Assembly (NCBI RefSeq): GCF_001428385.1
Contig: NZ_LMSK01000001.1
Span: forward strand, 974,291-1,016,801
Direction: 5' to 3'
Length of the DNA stretch: 42,511 nt
DNA from: Rhodanobacter sp. Soil772
GTDB lineage: Bacteria; Pseudomonadota; Gammaproteobacteria; Xanthomonadales; Rhodanobacteraceae
The notes under the pieces were generated by a model. That model was not told the DNA's origin. It worked only from the letters and a program-made list of their open reading frames with translations, and ran no database searches. The translations under genes and the position numbers were made by a program. Positions 1 to 7,550 of the stretch are shown here, piece after piece (positions within the stretch are counted from its first letter, which is position 1; each line of letters opens with the position of its first letter).

Positions 1-269
1 CCGTGTCGCTGCAGTTGCCGGCCACGTTCGGCCACAACTGGGACGCGCTGGCCGACTGCCTGCGCGACCTCGGCTGGATGCCCGCCTGGGGCTACGTGCT
101 GCTGTTCGGGCACACCAACGAATTGCGCCAGTCCGCCGCAGCGGACTACGACATCCTGCTCGGCATCCTCGATGATGCAGCCACCTTCGGCAGCGACCAC
201 GACATGCCGTGGTTCGCGTTCCTGGCGCTGCCCGACAGCGCGTTCGACGATCATCATCCGTCCGCCTGA
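1..269 (+). CDS. Barstar family protein (5' end outside window)
   Basis: This is the C-terminal part, about 89 residues, of a barstar-like ribonuclease inhibitor; the reading frame begins at base 3 and its true start lies upstream. The visible stretch LPATFGHNWDALADCLRDL matches the barstar signature in which an acidic helix follows LP..(Y/F)G.N.DAL.DCL. In the family, barstar binds tightly to barnase-type guanyl-specific ribonucleases in the cytoplasm and blocks their active site. A secreted ribonuclease gene is often the neighbour; if present here it would lie to the left of the window. The TGA stop is followed after 31 bases by the S4-domain gene on the same strand, so the two could be co-transcribed. 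Confidence 0.85.
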   Translation, partial: VSLQLPATFGHNWDALADCLRDLGWMPAWGYVLLFGHTNELRQSAAADYDILLGILDDAATFGSDHDMPWFAFLALPDSAFDDHHPSA

Positions 270-300
270 ACGCGGGCCGCTTCCTTCACCCTGGAAAACC

Positions 301-537
301 ATGCAAACCATCGATTTTGAACTGGAAGGCGACTACGTCGAGCTCAACATGCTGTTGAAGCTGATCGGCCTGTGCGACAGCGGCGGCGCCGGCAAGGCGA
401 TCGTGGCCAGCGGCGCAGTGCACGTCGACGGCGCCATGGAGCTGCGCAAGACCTGCAAGATCCATGCGGGCCAGGTGGTCGGCATCGACGACGTGGAGAT
501 CCGCGTGCTGGCGGAAGGAACGAAGAGCGAGGAGTGA
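301..537 (+). CDS. Small S4-domain RNA-binding protein (YbcJ-like)
   Basis: A 78-residue protein that is essentially a lone S4 domain. It resembles the YbcJ/RlbA-type stand-alone S4 proteins, which bind structured RNA; no specific target is known from the sequence. Typical S4 elements are visible: LNMLLKLIGLCDSGGAGKAI, then a GAVHVDG turn and a K-x-G-like loop before the last strand. The ATG at 301 is chosen because the whole S4 fold follows it and a weak purine-rich site (CTGGAAAA) lies just upstream; a longer frame from 172 would add residues overlapping the barstar end. Odd point: the last four residues (KSEE) and the stop lie inside a long inverted repeat that gives the facing gene the same ending. 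Confidence 0.85.
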   Translation: MQTIDFELEGDYVELNMLLKLIGLCDSGGAGKAIVASGAVHVDGAMELRKTCKIHAGQVVGIDDVEIRVLAEGTKSEE

Positions 538-626
538 GTGGCGAGGAGTGAGAAAAGAGAGAAGAGCGTGAAGCCGAGGCCGGCTTTCTCTCACTCCTCA
601 CTTCTCTTCACTCACTCCTCGCTCTT
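523..626. repeat. Long imperfect inverted repeat between convergent genes
   Basis: The outer arms are an exact 18-base match, AAGAGCGAGGAGTGAGTG at 523-540 and its complement at 609-626. Inside, further GAGGAGTGAG-type blocks pair imperfectly around a near-palindromic AAGCCGAGGCCGGCTT centre. The element is made of GAG/GTGAG-rich tracts unlike the surrounding coding sequence. It sits where two convergent genes end, so it could act as a two-way terminator. Each arm encodes K-S-E-E-stop, so both genes finish with the same codons. It could be a dispersed intergenic repeat that was inserted or expanded here; a genome-wide copy count would be needed to say so. Confidence 0.85.
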
Positions 627-1436
627 GGGCAACTCATCCAGCCGCCGGTCCAGGCCCGCGTGTTCGGGCAGGCGCAACAGGAATTCTTCTTCCAGCACGC
701 GCCGTATCGCGGCGCTGTCGCGCAAGATGTGTCGCTCGGGCTCCAGGCCGAGCCGGCGCACGGTGTACTCATGGTTGAGCAGGCTCATGCGCCGGTCGGC
801 GGTGGTGCGCGCCATGATCAGGTTGCTCGGGAAGCGCGACGCCGGATGCGTGGACACGTAGTGGTTGGCCACCACGTAATCGATCAGCTGGCTGGGCCGC
901 AGGTCGAAACGGTACAGCGTCAGCCATTGTCCGTGCACCAGCGACTGCATGCGCCAGTCGCCGTCGCGCACGACCAGCCGAAACGGTTCGTGGCCGGTCG
1001 GTTGCTCGATGTCGGCCTGCAGCCGCAACGCGCCGGTCAGCACTTGATTGCCGAAGCCGACGTCCGCCAGCCAGCTCTCGCCGTCCAGCTCGACGCGCAG
1101 CAGCATGTGGGTCTGCGCGGTGACAGTATCTTCCGGATGCCGCCACAGCACGCGCGCGATCAGCCCTGACGCATTGAAACCAATCGCCCGCAACACCTCG
1201 GCGAACAGCAGGTTCTGCTCGAAGCAGTAGCCGCCACGGCCGTCGTGCACCAGTTTCTGCTCCAGCGCGGCCGGATCGAGCGCGACCGGCAGGCCGAGCA
1301 GCGGGTTGAGGTTCTCGAACGGGATCGCAGCCACATGCGCGATGGCCAGCCCGCGCAAGGTCGCCAGGTCGGCAGCGACGGCACCCTGCCAGCCGACGCG
1401 CCGCAGATAAGCGTCCAGATCAATGGAACCGTGCAT
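612..1436 (-). CDS. nat: Arylamine N-acetyltransferase
   Basis: A 274-residue NAT-family enzyme, the normal family length. It would transfer acetyl (or another acyl group) from CoA to arylamines or arylhydrazines through a cysteine thioester in the cytoplasm. The full catalytic triad is visible: Cys71 in GRGGYCFEQN, His110 in TAQTHMLLR and Asp125 in LADVGFGN, at spacings like the characterised bacterial enzymes. IPFENLNPLLG near residue 40 is a further NAT hallmark. The ATG at 1436 was chosen over the longer frame (to 1568) because the family starts near MHGSIDLDAYLRRVG, and the extra 44 residues look unrelated and would run over the msrA start. The C-terminal KSEE comes from the inverted repeat at 523-626. 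It is divergent from msrA. Confidence 0.92.
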   Translation of the reverse strand: MHGSIDLDAYLRRVGWQGAVAADLATLRGLAIAHVAAIPFENLNPLLGLPVALDPAALEQKLVHDGRGGYCFEQNLLFAEVLRAIGFNASGLIARVLWRHPEDTVTAQTHMLLRVELDGESWLADVGFGNQVLTGALRLQADIEQPTGHEPFRLVVRDGDWRMQSLVHGQWLTLYRFDLRPSQLIDYVVANHYVSTHPASRFPSNLIMARTTADRRMSLLNHEYTVRRLGLEPERHILRDSAAIRRVLEEEFLLRLPEHAGLDRRLDELPKSEE

Positions 1437-1566
1437 CCCGTACTCCACGAAAACCGACCGGCAGTGATGGTACCGGGCCAGCCGGCGCCGCACAGGTAAC
1501 CGATGGCATACGGCGGGCGAAGAACAGGTATCGGGCCACCCGATGAGCATTCCAGCGAGGCGCAGC

Positions 1567-2271
1567 ATGATCCGTCACAGCACACTCCATGTCATACCGC
1601 TGGCCGCTCTGTTGATGCTTGGCGTGAGCGCGTGCCAGCCGGTGTCCGCCGCCAGCGACGCGCTCCCGGCGCCGACGGTCGATGCTCCGAAAACCACCGC
1701 CCACGGCGAGCAGGTCGCGGTACTGGCCGGCGGCTGCTTCTGGGGCATCGAGGCGGTGTTCGAGCACGTCAAGGGCGTGCACCAGGTGATCGCCGGCTAC
1801 TCCGGCGGCAACGCCGACACGGCGCACTACGACGAAGTCAGCGAGGGCGATACCGGCCACGCCGAATCGGTGCAGGTGCACTACGACCCGACCCAGGTCA
1901 GCTACGGCACCTTGCTGCAGGTGTTCTTCTCGGTTGCGCTCGACCCCACGGAACTCAACCGGCAGGGCCCGGACAGCGGCACGCAGTACCGCTCGGTGAT
2001 CTTCTACGACAACGCCGAGCAGCAGCGGATCGCCAGCAGTTACATCGCGCAACTGACCGCAGCGAGATCCTTCCCGGCGCCGATCGTGACCCAGGTGGTG
2101 CCGCTGAAGGCGTTCTACCCGGCCGAGGCTTACCACCAGAACTATTTCCGCCTGCACCCGAACAACCCGTACATCGTCTACAACGACGCGCCGAAGGTGG
2201 CGCAGCTGAAGCAGCTGTTCCCGGCGCTGTACCAGCCGGACCGGCAGGTCGTGGAAGTTCAGCTGCGCTGA
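1567..2271 (+). CDS. msrA: Peptide-methionine (S)-S-oxide reductase, predicted lipoprotein
   Basis: A 234-residue MsrA. It reduces the S-epimer of methionine sulfoxide in proteins, using the cysteine in GGCFWG (Cys57). Other family blocks are present: GVHQVIAGYSGG, the HAESVQVHYDP strand, and YHQNYF. The N-terminus is a hydrophobic signal ending in a lipobox-like VSAC, so the mature protein should be a lipoprotein in the periplasmic space. The ATG at 1567 is preferred because GCGAGG lies 7-10 bases upstream and the signal peptide starts directly there; the frame upstream (1543) adds only 8 residues. Odd: after lipobox and active-site cysteines I see no further cysteine, so the usual C-terminal resolving cysteines are missing. 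Regeneration must then use another thiol or partner. Confidence 0.92.
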   Translation: MIRHSTLHVIPLAALLMLGVSACQPVSAASDALPAPTVDAPKTTAHGEQVAVLAGGCFWGIEAVFEHVKGVHQVIAGYSGGNADTAHYDEVSEGDTGHAESVQVHYDPTQVSYGTLLQVFFSVALDPTELNRQGPDSGTQYRSVIFYDNAEQQRIASSYIAQLTAARSFPAPIVTQVVPLKAFYPAEAYHQNYFRLHPNNPYIVYNDAPKVAQLKQLFPALYQPDRQVVEVQLR

Positions 2272-2323
2272 CTTGCGCGAGGCGGCACGGCTCCCATCTT
2301 GCGTGAAGCGGCACGGCCCCCAT
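2272..2323 (+). repeat. Tandem 26-bp direct repeat, two copies
   Basis: Two adjacent 26-base units (2272-2297 and 2298-2323), each beginning CTTGCG and containing GCGGCACGGC, differ at three positions. They fill the gap between msrA and the ABC transporter gene and lie upstream of the preferred transporter start at 2371. No function is evident; short tandem duplications of this kind arise by replication slippage. Confidence 0.75.
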
Positions 2324-2370
2324 CTCGGGAGTTCCGCGCAAACGGCGCCCACGGCCTGACGACTTCCCAC

Positions 2371-4218
2371 GTGCCGCCCCACCATTCCCCCGAACCCGCC
2401 GAATCGACCGAGCTCACGCGCAGTTTCCTGGGCGTGTTCCGCTACAGCGGGCGCGCGCTGGAACTGGTGTGGAGTACCAGCCGGCCGCTGACCGTCGCAC
2501 TGGCGCTGCTGACCCTGGTCGCCGGCCTGTTGCCGGCCGGCGTGGCGTACGTCGGCGCACACATCGTCGACGCGGTGGTGAACGCCAGCCGGTCATGGAC
2601 CGCCAGCGGCCATGCCTCGTTGCGGCCGGTATTCGAATGGGTGGCGCTGGAAGGCCTGCTGGTGGCGGCGCTGGCCGGTGCGCAGCGCGGGCTGTCGATG
2701 TGCCAGTCGCTGCTGCGTGCGCAATTGGGGCAGCGCGTCAACGTGATGATCCTGGAGAAGGCGCTGACCCTGCAGCTGGCGCACTTCGAGGATTCGGAGT
2801 TCTACGACAAGCTCACCCGCGCCCGCCGCGAGGCGTCGAGCCGGCCGCTGTCGCTGGTGACACGCACGTTCGGGCTGGGCCAGAACGCGATCTCGCTGCT
2901 CAGCTACGGCAGCCTGCTGTTCCAGTTCTCGCCGTGGGCCGTGCTGGTGCTGCTGCTGGCCGGGCTGCCGTCGTTCTTCGCCGAGACGAAGTTCTCCGGC
3001 GACGCGTTCCGGCTGTTCCGCTGGCGCTCGCCGGAAACGCGCATGCAGCTGTACCTGGAAACCGTGCTGGCGCGCGAGGACCACGCCAAGGAAGTAAAGC
3101 TGTTCGGCCTCGGCCCGCTGCTGCTGGGCCGCTACCGCGACATCTTCGACAAGCTCTACAGCGACGACCGCGACCTCACCGTGCGCCGCGAGAGCTGGGG
3201 TTTCGGGCTGGGCCTGCTCGGCACGCTCACGTTGTACGGCGCGTACGCGTGGATCGCCGCCAGCACCGTCGTCGCGCGCATCACGCTGGGCCAGATGACG
3301 ATGTACCTGATGCTGTTCCGCCAGGGCCAGTCGGCGGTGTCGGCGATGCTGTCGGCGATCGGCGGCATGTACGAGGACAACCTGTACCTGTCCACCCTCT
3401 ACGAATACCTGGAAACCCCGGTGCCGCCTTCGCTGGGTGTCGCGCAACGCGGCGCAAAGCCCGACGACGGCATCCGCTTCGAGCATGTCGGTTTCACCTA
3501 TCCCGGCGCCAGCGAACCGACGCTGCACGACATCAACCTGCACATCCGACCCGGCGAATCGCTGGCCCTGGTCGGCCAGAACGGTTCGGGCAAGACCACC
3601 CTGATCAAGCTGCTGACGCGACTGTATGCGCCGGACAGCGGCCGCATCCTGCTCGACGGCACCGACTTGCGCGACTGGGACGAAAGCACCCTGCTGCAAC
3701 GCATCGGCGTGATCTTCCAGGACTTCGCGCGCTACCAGATGCGCGTGGGCGAGAACGTGGGCGCCGGCGATGTCAGCCACTTCGAGGATGCCGCGCGCTG
3801 GCGCGAGGCCAGCGACAAGGGCATGGCCAGCGACTTCATCGACAGCCTGCCGGCCGGCTTCGAGACCCAGCTCGGCAAGTGGTTCCGCGACGGCCGCGAA
3901 TTGTCCGGCGGGCAATGGCAGAAGATCGCGCTGGCGCGTGCGTTCATGCGCTCGCGCGCGGACATCCTGGTACTGGACGAACCCACCGCCGCGATGGACG
4001 CCGCCGCCGAGGCGACCATCTTCGAACACTTCCGCGAACTGGCCGGAAACCGCATCGCGATCCTGATCTCGCACCGCTTCTCCACCGTGCGCATGGCCGA
4101 CCAGATCATCGTGATCCAGGACGGCCGCATCGTGGAACACGGCAGCCACGAACAGCTGATGGCGCTGGGCGGCCACTATGCGCACCTGTTCTCGCTGCAG
4201 GCGCAGGGCTACCGCTGA
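2371..4218 (+). CDS. ABC transporter, fused membrane and ATPase domains (exporter half-transporter)
   Basis: An approximately 615-residue half-transporter with an N-terminal membrane domain of about six helices (roughly residues 30-340) and a C-terminal nucleotide-binding domain. ATPase motifs: Walker A GQNGSGKT (about 402-409), signature LSGGQ (511-515), Walker B LVLDEP (about 533-538) and the H-loop in ISHRFSTVR. The order TMD-NBD marks the exporter class, which works as a homo- or heterodimer in the inner membrane. The substrate cannot be read from sequence. The start is uncertain: GTG at 2371 gives a conventional short N-terminus, whereas TTG at 2299 would run through the tandem repeat; neither has a clear ribosome site. 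parE follows on the same strand after 74 bases. Confidence 0.9.
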   Translation: MPPHHSPEPAESTELTRSFLGVFRYSGRALELVWSTSRPLTVALALLTLVAGLLPAGVAYVGAHIVDAVVNASRSWTASGHASLRPVFEWVALEGLLVAALAGAQRGLSMCQSLLRAQLGQRVNVMILEKALTLQLAHFEDSEFYDKLTRARREASSRPLSLVTRTFGLGQNAISLLSYGSLLFQFSPWAVLVLLLAGLPSFFAETKFSGDAFRLFRWRSPETRMQLYLETVLAREDHAKEVKLFGLGPLLLGRYRDIFDKLYSDDRDLTVRRESWGFGLGLLGTLTLYGAYAWIAASTVVARITLGQMTMYLMLFRQGQSAVSAMLSAIGGMYEDNLYLSTLYEYLETPVPPSLGVAQRGAKPDDGIRFEHVGFTYPGASEPTLHDINLHIRPGESLALVGQNGSGKTTLIKLLTRLYAPDSGRILLDGTDLRDWDESTLLQRIGVIFQDFARYQMRVGENVGAGDVSHFEDAARWREASDKGMASDFIDSLPAGFETQLGKWFRDGRELSGGQWQKIALARAFMRSRADILVLDEPTAAMDAAAEATIFEHFRELAGNRIAILISHRFSTVRMADQIIVIQDGRIVEHGSHEQLMALGGHYAHLFSLQAQGYR

Positions 4219-4292
4219 TCCAGCCGGTCGGCTTGACCATCGCCGCCCGCGCGCCCCATGCTTCGTTGTCTTGTCTGGATCGAAACACACGC

Positions 4293-6182
4293 ATGAGCAG
4301 TCGCTACAACGCCGCCGATATCGAAGTCCTTTCCGGCCTGGATCCGGTCAAACGCCGCCCCGGCATGTATACCGACACCACCCGCCCGAACCATCTGGTG
4401 CAGGAGGTGGTGGACAACTCGGTGGACGAGGCGCTGGCCGGCCACGCGAAGACGATCGAGGTGGTGCTGCATGACGACGGCTCGGTGGAAGTGAGCGACG
4501 ACGGCCGCGGCATGCCGGTGGACATCCACCCGGAAGAAGGCGTGTCCGGCGTCGAGCTGATCATGACCCGGCTGCATGCGGGCGGTAAGTTCAGCGGCAA
4601 GAACTACAACTTCTCCGGCGGCCTGCACGGCGTCGGCGTGTCGGTGGTCAACGCGCTGTCCGACCGGGTCGAGGTGACGATCCGCCGCGACGGTTCCGAA
4701 TACCGCATGGCATTCGAGCACGGTGACAAGGTCAGCGAGCTGGAAGTCATCGGCACGGTGTCGAAACGGCGCAGCGGTACCACGCTGCAGTTTTGGCCGG
4801 AAGCGAAGTATTTCGACTCGCCGAAGATCTCGCTGGGCAAGCTCAAGCATCTGCTGCGCGCCAAGGCGGTGCTGTGCGCCGGCCTCAACGTGAAGCTCAC
4901 CGACGAGGCTTCCGGCGAAGTCATCGAGTGGCACTACGAGGACGGCCTGCACGACTACCTGCGCGGCGAACTCGACGGCATCGAGGCGCTGCCGAACGAA
5001 CTGTTCGTGCACCACATGGCACGCGACGTCGAAGGTCTGGAAGTGGCGCTGGCCTGGCTGCCGGAAGGCGAGCTAGTGCAGGAGAGCTACGTCAACCTGA
5101 TCCCCACCGCGCAGGGCGGCACCCACGTCAACGGCCTGCGCACCGGCCTGACCACCGCGATCCGCGAGTTCTGCGACATTCGCAACCTGCTGCCGCGCGG
5201 CGTGAAGCTGGCGCCGGAAGACGTATGGGAGCGGCTGTCGTTCGTGCTGTCGACCCGGCTGCAGGATCCGCAGTTCGCCGGCCAGACCAAGGAGCGGCTG
5301 TCCTCGCGGCAGACCGCCGGCATGGTCGAGAACGTCATCCACGACGCCTTCAGCCTGTGGCTGAACCAGAACGTGGAGATGGGCGAGCGCATCGCCCAGC
5401 TGGCGATCGAGCGGGCCAGCGCGCGCCTGAAGGCCGCCAAGCAGATCGTGCGCAAGAAGATCACCCAGGGCCCGCAGCTGCCCGGCAAGCTGGCCGACTG
5501 CACCGCCACCGACCTCAGCCGCACCGAACTGTTCCTGGTCGAGGGCGACTCCGCCGGCGGCAGCGCCAAGCAGGCGCGCGACAAGGAGTTCCAGGCGATC
5601 CTGCCGCTGCGCGGCAAGATCCTCAACACCTGGGAAGTCGAATCGACCTCGGTGCTGGCCTCGGAAGAAGTGCACAACCTGGCCGTGGCGATCGGCTGCG
5701 ACCCGGGCAAGGACGACCTGTCCAGCCTGCGCTACGGCAAGGTGATCATCCTCGCCGATGCGGACTCCGACGGCCTGCACATCGCCACCTTGCTGGCGGC
5801 ACTGTTCCTGCGGCACTTCCCTAAACTGGTCAGCGAAGGCCATGTGTTCGTGGCGATGCCGCCGCTGTTCCGCGTCGACGTGGGCAAGCAGGTGTTCTAC
5901 TGCCTCGACGAAAGCGAGAAGGAAGCGATGCTGCAGCGGGTCGAGCGCGAGAAGATGAAGGGCGCGGTCAGCACCACCCGCTTCAAGGGCTTGGGCGAGA
6001 TGAACCCGCCGCAGCTGCGCGAGTCGACGATCCACCCCGACACCCGCCGCCTGGTGCAGCTCACCGTCGGCGACGACGATGGCACCGCCAAGCTGATGGA
6101 CATGCTGCTGGCCAAGAAACGCGCCGGCGACCGGAAGGCCTGGCTGGAGGAAAAGGGCGACCTGGCGACGCTGGAGGTCTGA
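4293..6182 (+). CDS. parE: DNA topoisomerase IV subunit B
   Basis: A 629-residue type IIA topoisomerase ATPase subunit, matching the usual ParE length (about 630) rather than the longer GyrB. With ParC it decatenates daughter chromosomes. The GHKL ATPase shows [18 protein letters not shown] and [10 protein letters not shown]. The Toprim domain shows the EGDSAGGSA motif from about residue 417 and the metal-binding DADSDG near 490. PLRGKILN and the C-terminal [10 protein letters not shown] are further signatures. The ATG at 4293 is chosen because [26 protein letters not shown] is the expected N-terminus, although the open frame continues far upstream antisense-like through the ABC gene. A hairpin with seven T residues follows the stop directly, so this gene ends its transcript. 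Confidence 0.97.
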   Translation: MSSRYNAADIEVLSGLDPVKRRPGMYTDTTRPNHLVQEVVDNSVDEALAGHAKTIEVVLHDDGSVEVSDDGRGMPVDIHPEEGVSGVELIMTRLHAGGKFSGKNYNFSGGLHGVGVSVVNALSDRVEVTIRRDGSEYRMAFEHGDKVSELEVIGTVSKRRSGTTLQFWPEAKYFDSPKISLGKLKHLLRAKAVLCAGLNVKLTDEASGEVIEWHYEDGLHDYLRGELDGIEALPNELFVHHMARDVEGLEVALAWLPEGELVQESYVNLIPTAQGGTHVNGLRTGLTTAIREFCDIRNLLPRGVKLAPEDVWERLSFVLSTRLQDPQFAGQTKERLSSRQTAGMVENVIHDAFSLWLNQNVEMGERIAQLAIERASARLKAAKQIVRKKITQGPQLPGKLADCTATDLSRTELFLVEGDSAGGSAKQARDKEFQAILPLRGKILNTWEVESTSVLASEEVHNLAVAIGCDPGKDDLSSLRYGKVIILADADSDGLHIATLLAALFLRHFPKLVSEGHVFVAMPPLFRVDVGKQVFYCLDESEKEAMLQRVEREKMKGAVSTTRFKGLGEMNPPQLRESTIHPDTRRLVQLTVGDDDGTAKLMDMLLAKKRAGDRKAWLEEKGDLATLEV

Positions 6183-6200
6183 GCCGCCGCGGCTTTTTTT
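6182..6200 (+). terminator. Intrinsic terminator of parE
   Basis: A short GC stem AGCCG/CGGCT starts at the last base of the parE stop codon and runs directly into seven T residues (6194-6200), the classical intrinsic terminator layout. Confidence 0.75.
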
Positions 6201-6250
6201 GCGGCCACGGCGGCGCTAAGGTGTCCGTTACTTCTCCAGGAACCACCGCC

Positions 6251-6772
6251 ATGGCCTTGCTGCCGCCCATCAACCTCGAGCGCTGGATCGACGAACACCG
6301 TCACCTGCTGAAGCCGCCGGTGGGCAACAAGTGCATCGTCGACGGCGACTTCATCATCATGATCGTGGGCGGCCCGAACGCGCGCACCGACTACCACTAC
6401 GACGAAGGCCCCGAGTTTTTCTATCAACTCGAGGGCGAGATCACGCTGAAGGTGCAGGTCGACGGCGTGGCCCGCGACATCCCGCTGCGCGCCGGCGAAA
6501 TCTTCTACCTGCCGCCACGCGTGCCGCATTCGCCAAACCGTGCCGCCGGCTCCATCGGGCTGGTGATCGAGCGCCGCCGCGTCGCGGGCGAAAAAGACGG
6601 CCTGATGTGGTTCTGCGAACAGTGCAACCACAAGTTGTACGAGGAGTACTTCGTGCTCGACAGCATCGAGCATGATTTTCCGCCGGTGTTCGAGCGCTTC
6701 TACGGCTCGCGCGAGGCGCGCACCTGCGACGCCTGCGGCCACCTCAACCCGGCGCCGGCGAAATACGCGTAG
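6251..6772 (+). CDS. nbaC: 3-hydroxyanthranilate 3,4-dioxygenase
   Basis: A 173-residue cupin enzyme that opens the ring of 3-hydroxyanthranilate to 2-amino-3-carboxymuconate semialdehyde, in kynurenine-type tryptophan degradation or quinolinate/NAD synthesis. Iron ligands fit the family: His49 and Glu55 in [11 protein letters not shown] and His93 in PRVPHSPNR. The bacterial-type C-terminal metal knuckle is present: Cys122-x2-Cys125 and Cys159-x2-Cys162. The ATG at 6251 follows an AGGA site (CTCCAGGAACC) and gives the family length of about 174; a frame from 6221 lacks such support. No other kynurenine-pathway gene lies nearby, so its partners must be elsewhere. Alternative symbol: haaO. Confidence 0.93.
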   Translation: MALLPPINLERWIDEHRHLLKPPVGNKCIVDGDFIIMIVGGPNARTDYHYDEGPEFFYQLEGEITLKVQVDGVARDIPLRAGEIFYLPPRVPHSPNRAAGSIGLVIERRRVAGEKDGLMWFCEQCNHKLYEEYFVLDSIEHDFPPVFERFYGSREARTCDACGHLNPAPAKYA

Positions 6773-6832
6773 GACGCGCACTGCCCGCCGCTTCTGCGCC
6801 GACGCATCGAATGTCCGCGGGCAATGCGCGCC

Positions 6833-7387
6833 TTACGCGTTCGCCAGCCACTTGCGCGCCATGCGTCGTAACGAGGCATCCAGGCTGTCGTCGGCAGCCA
6901 CTTCGGCCACCGATCGCCATGCCAGCGCGCGCGACTCCTGGTTCATCGAAAAGCGTTCGTCGGCACCCGCACGCACCACGTAACGCACGTCGTAGTGCCA
7001 ATGCTCCGGCTCATCCCCTCGTACAGGAATGCGGTGGCGATCGATATCGAAAATGTCGCCTTCGACATGCAGCCCGGCCACGCCGGTTTCCTCCTGCGCC
7101 TCGCGCAATGCGACTCGCGCCAGCTCCGGATTACCGTCGGCGTGGCCGCCTGGCTGCAGCCAACGATCCAGTTTGCGATGGTGCATCAACAGCACGCGCG
7201 CACCGTCCGCACTGACCAGCCACGACGAACCGGTGAAGTGAGCACTGCGGTTGCTGCGCGAGAAAACATCCGCCTGCGTATGTAGGAATGCATCGAACTG
7301 CGCGACCACCGCCGACTCCCCCTGCCATTGGTCACGGTAGCGCTGGAGCGCACGGATCATGAAGATGGTGGGCTGTTGCATGGACAT
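6833..7387 (-). CDS. NUDIX hydrolase
   Basis: A 184-residue NUDIX protein that would hydrolyse a nucleoside-diphosphate-linked substrate with Mg2+ or Mn2+. The NUDIX box is readable as GGHADGN..., ending in the catalytic REAQEETGV. The first conserved glutamate position of the canonical pattern is proline here, with Glu one residue later, a variation seen in GGHADG-type members. WLQPGGHADGNPE is characteristic of that subgroup; its substrate is not known from sequence. Two start codons lie close together (7387 and 7381); an AGCGG element suits the second better, so the protein may be 182 residues. It converges with the dioxygenase gene and is divergent from the permeases. Confidence 0.85.
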   Translation of the reverse strand: MSMQQPTIFMIRALQRYRDQWQGESAVVAQFDAFLHTQADVFSRSNRSAHFTGSSWLVSADGARVLLMHHRKLDRWLQPGGHADGNPELARVALREAQEETGVAGLHVEGDIFDIDRHRIPVRGDEPEHWHYDVRYVVRAGADERFSMNQESRALAWRSVAEVAADDSLDASLRRMARKWLANA

Positions 7388-7443
7388 CCGCTGGAGTGGT
7401 TGAAAGCTCGTCGCGGCAGCTTTTTGCGCGACTGGAACGAAAC

Positions 7444-7472
7444 TTGTACTACCTCGGATGCTGGGCTATGTT
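7444..7472 (+). promoter_or_regulatory. Possible promoter for the first permease
   Basis: TTGTAC (7444-7449) and TATGTT (7467-7472) are separated by 17 bases in the 163-bp gap before the permease start at 7551. Match to the sigma-70 consensus is only moderate (3/6 at -35, 4/6 at -10), so this is a weak call. Confidence 0.3.
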
Positions 7473-7550
7473 GGCCCGCCATTGCCTTGCCCGTACCTGC
7501 GTCAACCGCCACAGAGCGGACGACGGGCGATATCACCGAAGGGGAGCTAG

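Noticed and set aside
2593..4290. Long antisense frame opposite the ABC transporter
   Set aside because: No recognisable domain; its composition (His/Gln/Arg/Ala-rich) is that of a third-position GC shadow of the real gene.
2469..4292. A very long open frame running through the ABC gene into parE, suggesting a 1237-residue protein
   Set aside because: The part before 4293 is an Arg/Pro/Ala-rich shadow of the ABC transporter frame, typical of high-GC DNA; ParE homology starts only at 4293.
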